DNA from: Acidobacteriota bacterium | GTDB lineage: Bacteria > Acidobacteriota > Blastocatellia > Pyrinomonadales > Pyrinomonadaceae | Reading direction: 5' to 3' | Assembly: GCA_020199775.1 (NCBI GenBank) | Contig: JAIVJZ010000040.1 | Span: 496,001 to 560,000, forward strand | DNA: 64,000 nt | Shown: positions 26,805-35,482 of the stretch, one piece after another | Position numbering within the stretch: the stretch's first letter is position 1 | How the letters are laid out: every line of letters starts with the position of its first letter | Program-made: the position numbers and the translations under genes | Notes under the pieces: generated by a model | Told to the model about the DNA's origin: nothing | Database searches by the model: none | The model's input: only the letters and a program-made list of their open reading frames with translations

Positions 26805-29738
26805 ATGAGACACACGGCCACCTCTCGGCGTCTGCTCAGCATCTCCCTGGCAGCTCTTGTCCTCTTACCGAACCTGTTGAACACACCGGCGCGCGCGGCG
26901 TCTCCGGCACACCCCGGCTTCACTTATAACCCGCCGCTGCCCGCCAACGGTAAGATCGCTTATAACAAATGGGGAGCCGACAACTCGTCGCCCGAAGACG
27001 GTGTCTATCTGATCAACGCCGACGGCACGGGCGACACCAAGATTCCCGGCTCGGAGCAAGACCACATGCCTGTCTGGTCGCCTGATGGCACGCGCATCGC
27101 CGTCACGCGAGTCGCCAGCCAGAGTAACAGCAACGTGAGCGGCTTCGGCGTCGAAATCATCAACCCCGATGGCACGGGGCGCGTCCGCCTCAACGACAAC
27201 GTGGAGCCGACGGAGCGCGTTGCATGGTCGCCCGACGGGCAGAAGATCGCCTACACGAGTTGGGGTGAGTACGGCGCGGACGCCGACATCATGGTGATGA
27301 ACCTTGACGGCTCGAACGTCGTCAACCTGACCAACACGCCGGGCTACGACTACCTGCCGACATGGTCGCCCGACGGGCAGAAGATCGCCTTCGCCTCGAA
27401 GCGCGACGGCGACGCCAACACGGAAATCTACGTGATGAACGCCGACGGCAGCGGCCAGCACAACATCACTAACTACTACAACCACGACTACTATCCGGCG
27501 TGGTCGCCCGACGGGCAAAAGATCGCTTTCGTCAGCATCAATCGCGGCGCGTACTCCGACCGAACCGGCATCTTCGTGATGAACGCCGACGGCTCGAACG
27601 TCACCTTCGTCAACGCGGGCGCGCCCGTGGGCGGCGTGATGCCCGCGTGGTCGCCCGACGGCTCGAAGATCATCTACAACAGCGACCGCGACGGCAACTG
27701 TGATCTCTATACCATCAACCCCGACGGCACTGGCGAGCAACGCCTGACGACCGAACCGACACGGGACTCGGGCGCGAGTTGGCAGCCGCTCGGCGCGCCC
27801 ACGCCTGCGCCGACACCGACGCCGACACCGACGCCGCCGGCTCCCACGCCGACGCCCTCGTCCGACATGGAGGTGTTCGTCGAAACGGATGTACGCACCG
27901 TGGTCTCCGGCGGACAGGCCATATACACCATCTACGTCAGCAACTACGGCCCCGAGCCGACCACCGGCGCGACGCTGAATTTGCAACTCCCGGCGGGCGT
28001 CGCGCTTTATGACGTGGAGAACACGAGTTCCGGCGGCTGCTCCGGCAGTACGGACGCGACGGGCGTGACGCCGCTCACTTGCGCCTTCCCCAATCTCGCC
28101 TCAGGCCAGACGCACATCGTCACGCTGACGACGCACGCCACGGGCGAGCCGCATACGCGCTATCGCACCACGTTCGCCGTCTCCAGCCCCACGTTCGACC
28201 CTTACGCCCCGAACAACAGCGTCTATCACGACCTGTTCATCGCCGGAGCGCCCGTGCCCACGCCGACGCCCGCCGTGAGCGGCAACAACCCGCTCATCGC
28301 TTACACCACATACCGCGACGGCAACTCGGAAATTTACGCGCGTCGCGCCGACGGCACGGCACAGTCGAACCTCTCCAATAACCCGACCGAGGACTCGGAC
28401 TTCGCCTGGTCGCCGGACGGCTCGCATCTGGCCTTCACGCGCACCGATCCGATGAACTTCACGACCGAACTCTACGTGTCGGACGCCGATGGCTCGAACC
28501 AGACGCGTCTGACCCAAACGGCCGACGGCTACGAAGCCGAGCCCGCGTGGTCGCCCGACGGCACGCGCATCGTCTTCGCGCGCCAGAGCACCCTTGATTA
28601 CACGACCAGCCTGTTCGTCATCGACGCCGACGGCTCGAACCTGCTGCGCCTCACCGAAGGGGTGGCCGATTACGACCCGGCGTGGTCGCCCGACGGGCAG
28701 AAGATCGCCTTCTCGCACACACCCATCACCGGCGGCGCGGCCTCCACGAGCCTCTATCTCATCAACCCGGATGGCACGAACCTGCGCGCCCTGTCCGCCA
28801 GCACAAGCGCGGATTACGAGCCGGTCTGGTCGCCCGACGGCTCGAAGGTGGCCTTCATCAGCTATCGCAATGGCAACCGCGAAATCTTCGTGATGAACGC
28901 CGACGGCACAGGCCAGACGCCCCTCATCAATGATTCACCCGGCTCTGACTACGCCCCGCGCTGGTCGCCCAATGGGCAGAAGATCGCCTTTTACCGCATC
29001 AACTCCGACAGCTATGGCGCGGGCATCTACATCGTCAACGCCGACGGCACGGGGCTGATTCACTTCGGCGGCGACGCGGAATTCAACACCGAGCCTGACT
29101 GGTCGCCCGACGGCACGCGCCTCGCCTTCAGGAGTCAACGCAACGGCGGCAGCCTCGACCTGATCAACGCCGACGGCACGGGGCGCGTCGATCTGACGAA
29201 CGAGCCGAACTATTACACCAGCCCGAGGTGGCAGCCCGTCGTCGAGCAGCCCAACACGCCCGCCGGGTCTGATGTCACGGTCGCGTCGGATGGCGTCGCG
29301 CTCACCTTCTCGAACGTCACCGGGGCGGGTGTGACGACCATCACGCCGATTGATCCGAACTCGCTTCAGGGCGTGCCCGGCGAGTATGTCATCAACGCCG
29401 ACAGCCTGGCCTTCGAGATACACACCGCCGCCGCCTACACGGGAACGATCACGCTCGGCTTTCAGGTGCCCGACATCTCGAATCCGAGCACCTTCAGCAC
29501 CCTGCGCGTCCTGCACGGCGAGCCGCCCGCCCCCAACTTCGTCGACCGGACGATCCTTGCGCCCGACAGTCCCTCGCACGACTTCGCGGCGCGCACCGTC
29601 TACGCGCGCGTCGGCTCCCTCAGCCCGTTCCTCGTCGCCGAGTTTGTTTCGCCGCAGGACGCGCCGCCGGACATCAACATCACCTCACCGGCCGGCAACG
29701 GGAGCTACCTGCTCGGCCAGCCCGTGATCGTCAGTTAA
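26805..29738 (+). CDS. Secreted PD40 (TolB-like) double propeller with central DUF11, cut by an in-frame stop
   Basis: Signal peptide at residues 1-31. A first propeller of about six blades carries 'WSPDGQKIAF'-type repeats; a Pro/Thr linker and a DUF11 domain (about residues 350-480) follow; then a second propeller of six or seven blades; then a beta domain. Translation would stop at TAA 29736-29738 right after 'LLGQPVIVS', yet the same frame continues for 163 codons with the expected end of this family. The expected next residue is Tyr, so a single TAC/TAT to TAA change explains the break. PD40 proteins are periplasmic or surface proteins that bind partners; this one's target is unknown. 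Confidence 0.88.
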   Translation: MRHTATSRRLLSISLAALVLLPNLLNTPARAASPAHPGFTYNPPLPANGKIAYNKWGADNSSPEDGVYLINADGTGDTKIPGSEQDHMPVWSPDGTRIAVTRVASQSNSNVSGFGVEIINPDGTGRVRLNDNVEPTERVAWSPDGQKIAYTSWGEYGADADIMVMNLDGSNVVNLTNTPGYDYLPTWSPDGQKIAFASKRDGDANTEIYVMNADGSGQHNITNYYNHDYYPAWSPDGQKIAFVSINRGAYSDRTGIFVMNADGSNVTFVNAGAPVGGVMPAWSPDGSKIIYNSDRDGNCDLYTINPDGTGEQRLTTEPTRDSGASWQPLGAPTPAPTPTPTPTPPAPTPTPSSDMEVFVETDVRTVVSGGQAIYTIYVSNYGPEPTTGATLNLQLPAGVALYDVENTSSGGCSGSTDATGVTPLTCAFPNLASGQTHIVTLTTHATGEPHTRYRTTFAVSSPTFDPYAPNNSVYHDLFIAGAPVPTPTPAVSGNNPLIAYTTYRDGNSEIYARRADGTAQSNLSNNPTEDSDFAWSPDGSHLAFTRTDPMNFTTELYVSDADGSNQTRLTQTADGYEAEPAWSPDGTRIVFARQSTLDYTTSLFVIDADGSNLLRLTEGVADYDPAWSPDGQKIAFSHTPITGGAASTSLYLINPDGTNLRALSASTSADYEPVWSPDGSKVAFISYRNGNREIFVMNADGTGQTPLINDSPGSDYAPRWSPNGQKIAFYRINSDSYGAGIYIVNADGTGLIHFGGDAEFNTEPDWSPDGTRLAFRSQRNGGSLDLINADGTGRVDLTNEPNYYTSPRWQPVVEQPNTPAGSDVTVASDGVALTFSNVTGAGVTTITPIDPNSLQGVPGEYVINADSLAFEIHTAAAYTGTITLGFQVPDISNPSTFSTLRVLHGEPPAPNFVDRTILAPDSPSHDFAARTVYARVGSLSPFLVAEFVSPQDAPPDINITSPAGNGSYLLGQPVIVS

Positions 29739-30227
29739 AGTTGCGCCGACTCGGAGTCCGGCGTCGCAGAGTGCGCGGGCACAAGGGCGAACGGCGCGAA
29801 TCTCGACACCGGCGCGGTCGGCTCGTACAGCTTCATCGTGAATGCGCGCGACAATGCGGGCAACACCAGTATGCGCACAGCCAACTACAGCGTCGCCTAT
29901 GTCGTGACGCCGCTCTTTGATCAGGCGGCGGCTCACAAAATCGGCAGCAACATTCCGATCAGGCTGCAACTGTGGAACGCCGCCAACGTCAACCAGTCGG
30001 CTTCGAGCATCACGGTGACGGCGCTCTCGGTGAGGCACGTCTCGGACGACGCGCCGGGCGTGCTCGCTAGCCCCGGCAACTCGACCCCCGATTACGACTT
30101 CCGCTATTCGGGCGGCAGTTACCATTTCAACCTCCAGACGGGCGGCTATGTGAGGGGCACATACCGGCTCGCCTTCAAGGCCGGTAACGACCCGACCACG
30201 CACACGTTGGAATTTCAAGTGAAGTGA
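29739..30227 (+). pseudogene. C-terminal remnant of the PD40/DUF11 protein, in frame behind the stop
   Basis: Directly continues the frame of the preceding gene: 'SCADSESGVAECAGT' is the Cys-bridged half of a typical 'YSCAD..SGVA.C.GT' domain. It is followed by 'NARDNAGNTS' and a final domain ending 'THTLEFQVK', with 'KIGSNIPIRLQLWNA' recalling the PxKxDF-type ends of secreted proteins. It has no ribosome-binding site of its own near its internal ATG/GTG codons. It is expressed only if the stop is read through or is a sequence error. Confidence 0.85.
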
Positions 30228-30274
30228 ACTCTGCGCGGGCGGCAACTCTACAATTGCCGCTCGCCCTTAACCGA

Positions 30275-30306
30275 AAGCCCCCGGCCTTCGACGGGGGCTT
30301 TTCCGT
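30275..30306 (+). terminator. Rho-independent-like terminator
   Basis: Nine-bp stem AAGCCCCCG / CGGGGGCTT with an 8-nt loop and TTTTCCGTTTT after it, 48 nt behind the PD40 remnant. Confidence 0.8.
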
Positions 30307-30352
30307 TTTCGCGCGCGTCAGGCAGTCCCCAGGCTGTGACATAATCTCGTTC

Positions 30353-30379
30353 TTGACGTGGAACGTTATGTGCTAGATT
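30353..30379 (+). promoter_or_regulatory. Candidate extended -10 promoter of the AI-2E-type transporter
   Basis: TTGACG (30353-30358) and TAGATT (30374-30379) with TG one base upstream of the -10 site. The spacer is short (15 nt). Transcription would start a few bases before the ATG at 30390, giving an almost leaderless mRNA. Confidence 0.45.
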
Positions 30380-30389
30380 ACCGCCACGT

Positions 30390-31520
30390 ATGGCGGGCGA
30401 TGATTCAAGACGTTTGAGCGAACTGACGGTGGGCGATGCCAAGCGCATCGTCGTCTATGGCGTCGCGCTGGTGCTGGCGGTGGGGCTGTTCGTGCTGCTC
30501 ATCGGGCAGGTGCTCGTGGCGCTCTTGCTCGGCCTCGTGGCGGGCGCGTTCCTGCTGCCGGTGCAGGAATGGTTGGAGCGTCGCCTCCGCGCGCGTTCGG
30601 GGAGCGCGCTCATCACGATTGCGCTGATCGTCGTGCCGCTCGTCCTGCTCACCGGTTACACGTGGCACGAGTTGTCCGGCTACTCGGCGAACATCTCTCA
30701 ACAGGAGCGCACGAAGATCAGCGACGCCATCAGCGGCGCGCTCGAACGCTACATCCCCGTCAGCCGCGCCGGCACGCGTGCCACGCTCGAAGCCGCTTTC
30801 ACCGAAGGACTCACGCGCTCGGCGGCGGCGATTCAGGATTTGCGCCAGCGCGCCGCGCTCATTCTCGCCTCGCTCGCCGTCTTCCTCTTCACGGTCTTCT
30901 ACGTGCTCACGCACCGCAAACAGATCAGCAACTACATCAAGGTGCGCGTGCCCGGCGACTACATCGAGCTTTACGAGCGGCTCGCGGAGAACGTCGGCGG
31001 CGCGTTGCGCGGCGCGCTGCAAGCCGTCTTCATAGACCAGTTTCTGAAGGCCGTCATCATCTTCGTGCTCAACCTCGTCTTCGGCATCCCGCTCGCGCTC
31101 GTGCTCGCCATCATCACTTTCCTGACCGGCTTCTTCCCGCTGCTCGGCGAGTGGGCGATCTACGTGCCCGTCAGCGTCTACCTGCTCGTCTTCCGCAACG
31201 ACCCCGTCGGCGCGTCCGTCTATCTCGTCATCGGCATCATAATGACGGTCGGCTCGTCGCTCCTGCTGCGCCCGCGCGTCGCGGCGAGCGGGGCGCGGCG
31301 GTTCAACTTCTACTGGATGTTCCTCGCGCTCATCGCGGGCGTCTACACCTTCGGCATCCCCGGCATCGTCCTCGGCCCGGCCATCATCGGCTTCGTCAAA
31401 GCCATCTCCGACACGCTCGTCGGTCAGGTGCGCTACGAGACCTCGCTGCTCAAGGAAGAGAAGGTGCAACAGGCGGAGCAACAGCAGGAGGAACGACTCA
31501 AGCAACGCGTGGCGGGATAG
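30390..31520 (+). CDS. AI-2E family (PerM-like) membrane transporter
   Basis: A 376-residue inner-membrane protein with seven or eight hydrophobic segments. Two at the N-terminus ('VLALVGLF..' type, residues 20-60) flank 'LLGLVAGAFLLPVQEWLERRL', and a cluster of four or five lies at residues 210-340 ('GIPLALVLAIITFLTGFFPLLGEW'). The charged middle loop and the 'PLLG' and 'PGIVLGPAIIGFVKA' signatures are typical of this family. Members export autoinducer-2 or act as Na+/H+ antiporters, so the substrate is not certain. There is no obvious Shine-Dalgarno; a heptamer hairpin follows the stop. Confidence 0.88.
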   Translation: MAGDDSRRLSELTVGDAKRIVVYGVALVLAVGLFVLLIGQVLVALLLGLVAGAFLLPVQEWLERRLRARSGSALITIALIVVPLVLLTGYTWHELSGYSANISQQERTKISDAISGALERYIPVSRAGTRATLEAAFTEGLTRSAAAIQDLRQRAALILASLAVFLFTVFYVLTHRKQISNYIKVRVPGDYIELYERLAENVGGALRGALQAVFIDQFLKAVIIFVLNLVFGIPLALVLAIITFLTGFFPLLGEWAIYVPVSVYLLVFRNDPVGASVYLVIGIIMTVGSSLLLRPRVAASGARRFNFYWMFLALIAGVYTFGIPGIVLGPAIIGFVKAISDTLVGQVRYETSLLKEEKVQQAEQQQEERLKQRVAG

Positions 31521-31526
31521 AAGATA

Positions 31527-31593
31527 GCGGAATGCGGAATGCGGATTGAAAAGCACAAAGCAAATGCTTTTCAATCCGCATTCCGCATTCCGC
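31527..31593. repeat. Heptamer-repeat perfect hairpin, word GGAATGC
   Basis: Arms 31527-31555 and 31565-31593 are a perfect 29-bp inverted repeat with a 9-nt loop. Units GGAATGC repeat at 7-nt spacing. It lies exactly between two convergent stop codons. Confidence 0.95.
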
Positions 31594-31595
31594 AA

Positions 31596-32027
31596 TTATT
31601 TCTGGAGCGCGCCGAGTTGCTGGAACATGCCCATGAAGTCGAAGTTGTTCCACGCCTCGACGATGCGGCCGTCGCGGACGCGCACGATAGCGATGCCGGT
31701 GATCTCCATCGGCTTCTGCGTCGCGGCGAAGCCGAGACCGTCGCCCGCGTGCGTGGCGCGCAGCGTGCAACGCGCCGCCACGCGGTCGCCTTCCGCGACG
31801 GTGTCTTCGACGATCACTTCGATGTCCGGGAACGCGCCGCGGAAATTACGGAAGAACGGCTTGAAGCCCGACGGGCCCCTGAGCGGCGCGCCCGTCTCGT
31901 CCGCCAACCCGTAGGCGACGCCGTCCTCGGCGAACATCTCGTCAATCGCCTCTTCCCGCCCCTTGTTCCACACCTCTTCAAACCAGCGACGGATGAAAAC
32001 CTTGAGGTCTTCTGTCTGTTCGGACAT
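31596..32027 (-). CDS. NTF2-like / SnoaL-type protein (143 aa)
   Basis: Cone-shaped NTF2-like fold. 'VFIRRWFEEVWNKGREEAIDEMFAEDGV' is the standard opening helix pair, then 'FKPFFRNFRGAFPDIEVIVED' and the paired end strands 'ITGIAIVRVRDGRIVEAWNNFD'. This matches the ester-cyclase/SnoaL-like group (polyketide cyclases and many unknowns). Catalysis cannot be inferred. It is cytosolic. It sits 21 nt behind the HIT gene, in the minus-strand run from prmC. Confidence 0.85.
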   Translation of the reverse strand: MSEQTEDLKVFIRRWFEEVWNKGREEAIDEMFAEDGVAYGLADETGAPLRGPSGFKPFFRNFRGAFPDIEVIVEDTVAEGDRVAARCTLRATHAGDGLGFAATQKPMEITGIAIVRVRDGRIVEAWNNFDFMGMFQQLGALQK

Positions 32028-32048
32028 AGCTCGACTCCTTATTTCAAC

Positions 32049-32399
32049 TCAGCCCGGCGGCCAGACGAGCGGCCGCCCGCCGATGACGTGGAGGTGGAGG
32101 TGAAAGACCGACTGGCCTGCGCCCGCGCCCGTGTTGATGACGGTGCGGTAGCCCGACTCCGACAAGCCTTCACTGTTGGCGACGCGCGCGGCGACGCGCA
32201 GCAGGTGGCCGAGCACGCCCTCGTCGCGCCCGGCGGCATCGTCGAGCGAGTCCATGTGCTCGCGCGGGATGACGAGCGCGTGGACGGGCGCTTGCGGGTT
32301 GATGTCGCGAAACGCCACCGCGCGCCCGTCCGTGTAGATGATGTCGGCGGAAATCTTGCCCGCGACAACCTGACAAAAGATGCAATCTTGTTCAGCCAT
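32049..32399 (-). CDS. HIT-family nucleotide hydrolase (HinT-like)
   Basis: A 116-residue histidine-triad protein with the active-site 'HLHLHVIGG' (His100, His102, His104). It has an N-terminal 'CIFCQVVAGKI' Zn-associated Cys pair and 'HALVIPREHMDSL', as in HinT. Members hydrolyse purine nucleoside phosphoramidates such as adenylyl-lysine adducts. Length and motif order are normal. It lies between the brnTA module and the SnoaL-like gene on the minus strand. Confidence 0.93.
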   Translation of the reverse strand: MAEQDCIFCQVVAGKISADIIYTDGRAVAFRDINPQAPVHALVIPREHMDSLDDAAGRDEGVLGHLLRVAARVANSEGLSESGYRTVINTGAGAGQSVFHLHLHVIGGRPLVWPPG

Positions 32400-32471
32400 A
32401 AGTTAGATGATAAGGGAACACGAGACTGTAAAACGCAAGTCGTCCTTCACGCTTGTCGGACAGCGTCAACG

Positions 32472-32696
32472 CTAGCGCGGGAGGGGCGGCTCATTTTCTT
32501 TCGTGATTCTAATTAAAAACCGTAACGCCTCGTTCACCGCCTCGGAATCGGGAAACATCTCTGCCACATCCGGCTCTAAACGAATCACCGCGCCGCCCAA
32601 ATTCTTGCGCCCCGCGCCGACTCGCCGCACGCGCAGGCTCCGCAGATCATATTCGGGTCTCAACTCATCCTTCAAATCCGTCTCAACCTTCTTCAT
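32472..32696 (-). CDS. brnA: BrnA-type antitoxin of a type II toxin-antitoxin pair
   Basis: A 74-residue protein. The start at 32696 has 'GGAG' 10 nt upstream; an in-frame GTG 9 nt earlier is possible. 'LRPEYDLRSLRVRRVGAGR' followed by 'VIRLEPDVAEMFPDSEAVNEALRFLI' fits the antitoxin group partnered with BrnT, whose C-terminal ribbon-helix-helix region binds the operon's own promoter. It overlaps the end of the brnT frame by 14 nt, the usual toxin-first order. It should neutralise BrnT and autoregulate. Confidence 0.75.
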   Translation of the reverse strand: MKKVETDLKDELRPEYDLRSLRVRRVGAGRKNLGGAVIRLEPDVAEMFPDSEAVNEALRFLIRITKENEPPLPR

Positions 32697-32967
32697 ACAC
32701 TTCACGCTCCGCTCGCGTCACTTCTCTCGCGCTAACCAAACGGACAACATCATCTCTTTCAGCATACGAGACTAACAATAAACGACCCCGCTGCGACTCG
32801 CCGACAATAATATAACGACGCTCTTCAAATGAGTGATCCGGATCATAGAAATCCACATACAAAGGATCATTGAAAACCGTCTGCGCCTCATCGAATGAGA
32901 TTCCGTGCTTCGACAGATTGGCGGCAGCCTTAGTTTCGTCCCATTCAAGTTCAATGGCGAATCGGAT
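32683..32967 (-). CDS. brnT: BrnT-type toxin frame without a standard start codon
   Basis: Read on the minus strand, the frame gives 'FAIELEWDETKAAANLSKHG' then 'ISFDEAQTVFNDPLYVDFYD', 'RRYIIVGESQRGRLLLVSY' and 'VRLVSAREVTRAEREVYEEG'. This is the BrnT RNase fold (PF04365-like) in full. However, between the murA stop (TAG, 32986-32988) and the conserved 'ELEWDE' there is no ATG, GTG or TTG. The best guess is the ATC at 32967 (an expected 'MRFAIE' start) or the ATT at 32955. It is in the same frame as murA. The toxin would cleave mRNA if made. Identity is good; the start is uncertain. Confidence 0.7.
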   Translation of the reverse strand: MRFAIELEWDETKAAANLSKHGISFDEAQTVFNDPLYVDFYDPDHSFEERRYIIVGESQRGRLLLVSYAERDDVVRLVSAREVTRAEREVYEEG

Positions 32968-32985
32968 CGCTTCTAACGCTTCAGG

Positions 32986-34302
32986 CTACAACACCCCGAC
33001 TTCCGCGATGGGCGGCAGGCTCGACGTGACCGAATCGCGGAGGCGTTCGATCTGCGCGCCGACGCCGCGCAGTTTGTCCTCGATCTTTTCGTAGCCGCGA
33101 TCAATGTGATAGACGCGCTCGATGATGGTCTCGCCTTCGGCGACGAGCCCGGCGAGGACGAGCGAAGCGGAGGCGCGCAAGTCCGACGCCTGCACGCGCG
33201 CGCCCGCGAGTTGCGTCGGGCCTTCGACGACGGCCGTGCGCCCGTCAATCGCGATGTGCGCGCCCATGCGCTGCATCTCGGAGGCGTGCATGAAGCGGTT
33301 CTCGAAGATCGTCTCGGTGATGCGGCTGCGCCCCTCCGACTGCGTCATCAGGGTCATGTACTGCGCCTGCATGTCGGTGGGAAAACGCGGGTGCGGCTCG
33401 GTCGTAATGTCCGACGCGCGTAGGCCCCCGGCGGAACGCCTGACGTGCAGCGTGCTCTGGTTGACCTCTTCGATCTCGACGCCCGCCTCGCGCAGTTTGG
33501 CGATGACGATTGACGAGTGTTCCGGCGTGCAATCTTTCAACTCCAATTCGCCGTCCGTGATCGCGGCGGCGACCAGAAACGTGCCCGTCTCGATGCGGTC
33601 GGGGATGATGGTGTGCTCCGCCGCGCCGAGCGTCTCGACGCCTTCAATCGTGATGGTGGGCGTGCCCGCGCCGCGCACGCGCGCGCCCATGCGATTAAGG
33701 AGTTCGGCCAGGTCGGCCACTTCCGGTTCGCGCGCGGCGTTGTTGAGCGTCGTCGTGCCGGAGGCGAGCGTGGCGGCCATCAAAAGATTCTCCGTGCCCG
33801 TGACGGTCACTTTGTCGAAGTTGACCGTCGTGCCGCGCAGCCGCCCGCCGCGCGGCGCGCGCGCCACGACGTAGCCCGCTTCGAGCGACACTTCCGCGCC
33901 GAGTTGTTTCAAACTCTCAAGGTGCAGATCAATCGGGCGCGAGCCGATGGCGCAGCCGCCCGGCAAAGAAACTTTCGCCTTGCCGAAACGCGCGAGCAGC
34001 GGTCCCAGCACGAGCACGGAGGCGCGCATCGTCTTGACGAGATCATAGGGCGCTTCAAATAACTCGATGTGCGCGGCGGTGATCTTGTGCGTGCGCAGTT
34101 CGGGCGTCAGCACGTGCGCGCCGAGGTCTTCCAACAGGCGTCTCTGCGTGATGATGTCGCGGACGTAAGGGACGTTGTGCAGCGTCACGCTCTCGCCCGT
34201 CAGGAGCGTGGCGGCCATGCAGGGCAGGGCTGAATTCTTCGCCCCGCTCACGTTGATGCGACCGCGCAACGCGCGCCCGCCGGTGATGCGAAATTTATCC
34301 AT
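32986..34302 (-). CDS. murA: UDP-N-acetylglucosamine 1-carboxyvinyltransferase
   Basis: First committed step of peptidoglycan synthesis: transfers enolpyruvate from PEP to UDP-GlcNAc in the cytosol. At 438 residues, slightly longer than the E. coli enzyme. Lys22 in 'SGAKNSALP' and the catalytic Cys117 in 'LPGGCAIGSRP' are present, so it should be sensitive to fosfomycin-type alkylation. Two inverted alpha/beta domains are evident from the repeats 'GAKVSLPGG' and 'RMGARVRGAG'. The prmC gene lies upstream and brnT directly downstream. Confidence 0.97.
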   Translation of the reverse strand: MDKFRITGGRALRGRINVSGAKNSALPCMAATLLTGESVTLHNVPYVRDIITQRRLLEDLGAHVLTPELRTHKITAAHIELFEAPYDLVKTMRASVLVLGPLLARFGKAKVSLPGGCAIGSRPIDLHLESLKQLGAEVSLEAGYVVARAPRGGRLRGTTVNFDKVTVTGTENLLMAATLASGTTTLNNAAREPEVADLAELLNRMGARVRGAGTPTITIEGVETLGAAEHTIIPDRIETGTFLVAAAITDGELELKDCTPEHSSIVIAKLREAGVEIEEVNQSTLHVRRSAGGLRASDITTEPHPRFPTDMQAQYMTLMTQSEGRSRITETIFENRFMHASEMQRMGAHIAIDGRTAVVEGPTQLAGARVQASDLRASASLVLAGLVAEGETIIERVYHIDRGYEKIEDKLRGVGAQIERLRDSVTSSLPPIAEVGVL

Positions 34303-34317
34303 AAAAGAAGTTGTCGG

Positions 34318-34333
34318 CCGTCAGCTATCAGCA
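34318..34333. repeat. Short heptamer-repeat remnant, word ATCAGC
   Basis: GTCAGCTATCAGCA, two units of the word used by the larger element at 50220-50304. It is located between murA and prmC. Confidence 0.5.
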
Positions 34334-34446
34334 AAGTTACGCGCCGTGATGCTACTCGTTGGATGATGAATATTGGCCGCGTTTTAAAGTTGACGGATTT
34401 TAACACGGCGATTTGGCGGCGACTAGATGGCGGCCTGAAGTTTTAC

Positions 34447-35340
34447 TTACGCGTGCGGCTCGCGCCGCCGCAGGACGACGACGCGCGGGATGCCTTGCAG
34501 ATCGCGCCGGATGTCGAGCAGTGTCCAGACGTTTCCGTCCACGAGGCGTGCGACCGTTTCGTGCTGGTCGTAGCCGATCTCGAAGATGAAATGGCCGCCC
34601 GCGTCGAGAAAGCGCGGTGCTCCGGCGACGAGGCGACGGATGACGGAGAGGCCGTCGCCGCCGGGCGTCAGGGCGATGCGCGGTTCGTGTTCGCGCACTT
34701 CGCGTTGCAAGCCCGCGAGGTCGCTTTCGGCGATGTAAGGCGGGTTGGAGGTGATGAGGTTGAAAGTCTGTGCGCGCCGTGCGTCGAGCGCGTCGAAGCA
34801 ATCGGAGACGAGGAGCGTGAGGCGTGACGCCACGCCGTGGCGCGCGGCGTTGCGTGCGGCCACGGCGAGCGCGCCCGTCGAGATGTCGAGGCCGTAGGCG
34901 CGCGCGTCCCTGCGTTCGTGGAGCAGCGCGACGGGGATGCAGCCCGAACCCGTGCCGACATCGCAGACGAGCGGCGCGGCGTCGTGTTCACGCAAAAGTT
35001 CGAGCGCGGTTTCGACCAGCAACTCGGTTTCGGGGCGCGGGATGAGCACGGCGGGGTTGACTTCAAAATCGAGGCCGTAAAACTCCTGCCGCCCGGTGAT
35101 GTACTGCAAGGGTTCGCCCGCCGCGCGCCGCTCGACGCGCTCGCGAAAAAGCGCGAGCGCGGACGGCTCAAGTTCGTCGTCGGAATGCGCGATGAGAAAG
35201 GCGTGGTCGCGCGCGAGCGTGTGCTCGAGGAGCGTGCGTGCGTGGGGTCGGGCTTCGATGATGCCCGCCGCGCGTAAGACGGCGGAGGCTTCCGTTAAAG
35301 CCCCTGCGATCTTCGTGCTGCCCTGCGGTTGCTCGCTCAT
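34447..35340 (-). CDS. prmC: Release factor N5-glutamine methyltransferase
   Basis: Methylates the GGQ glutamine of RF1/RF2 using SAM. The start is put at 35340 ('MSEQPQGSTK'), because the open frame upstream does not resemble PrmC. Length 297. N-terminal helical domain with 'RPHARTLLEHTLARDHAFLI', linker 'QYITGRQEFYGLDFEV', then 'VLIPRPETELLVE', the SAM-binding 'VCDVGTGSGCIPVAL', and catalytic 'SNPPYI'. All family motifs are intact. It heads the minus-strand run with murA. Confidence 0.95.
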   Translation of the reverse strand: MSEQPQGSTKIAGALTEASAVLRAAGIIEARPHARTLLEHTLARDHAFLIAHSDDELEPSALALFRERVERRAAGEPLQYITGRQEFYGLDFEVNPAVLIPRPETELLVETALELLREHDAAPLVCDVGTGSGCIPVALLHERRDARAYGLDISTGALAVAARNAARHGVASRLTLLVSDCFDALDARRAQTFNLITSNPPYIAESDLAGLQREVREHEPRIALTPGGDGLSVIRRLVAGAPRFLDAGGHFIFEIGYDQHETVARLVDGNVWTLLDIRRDLQGIPRVVVLRRREPHA

Positions 35341-35444
35341 CTCGGTTGTGCTGTATAATACGCCGCACATCAAGCAAGATGACAAGCTAACGAACGGGCG
35401 CGAGACGGCATCGGTCGCCGTCTCTTCGCCGTGAGAGTGACCAG

Positions 35445-35464
35445 CGAACGCACTTTCGCGTTCG
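35445..35464. promoter_or_regulatory. Inverted repeat upstream of the HMA gene
   Basis: CGAACGC / GCGTTCG around a 6-nt spacer, ending 18 nt before the start at 35483 and just before its ribosome-binding site. Could be an operator for a metal-responsive repressor or a small mRNA hairpin. Confidence 0.4.
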
Positions 35465-35482
35465 AACGAGGGGAGGTTGAAG

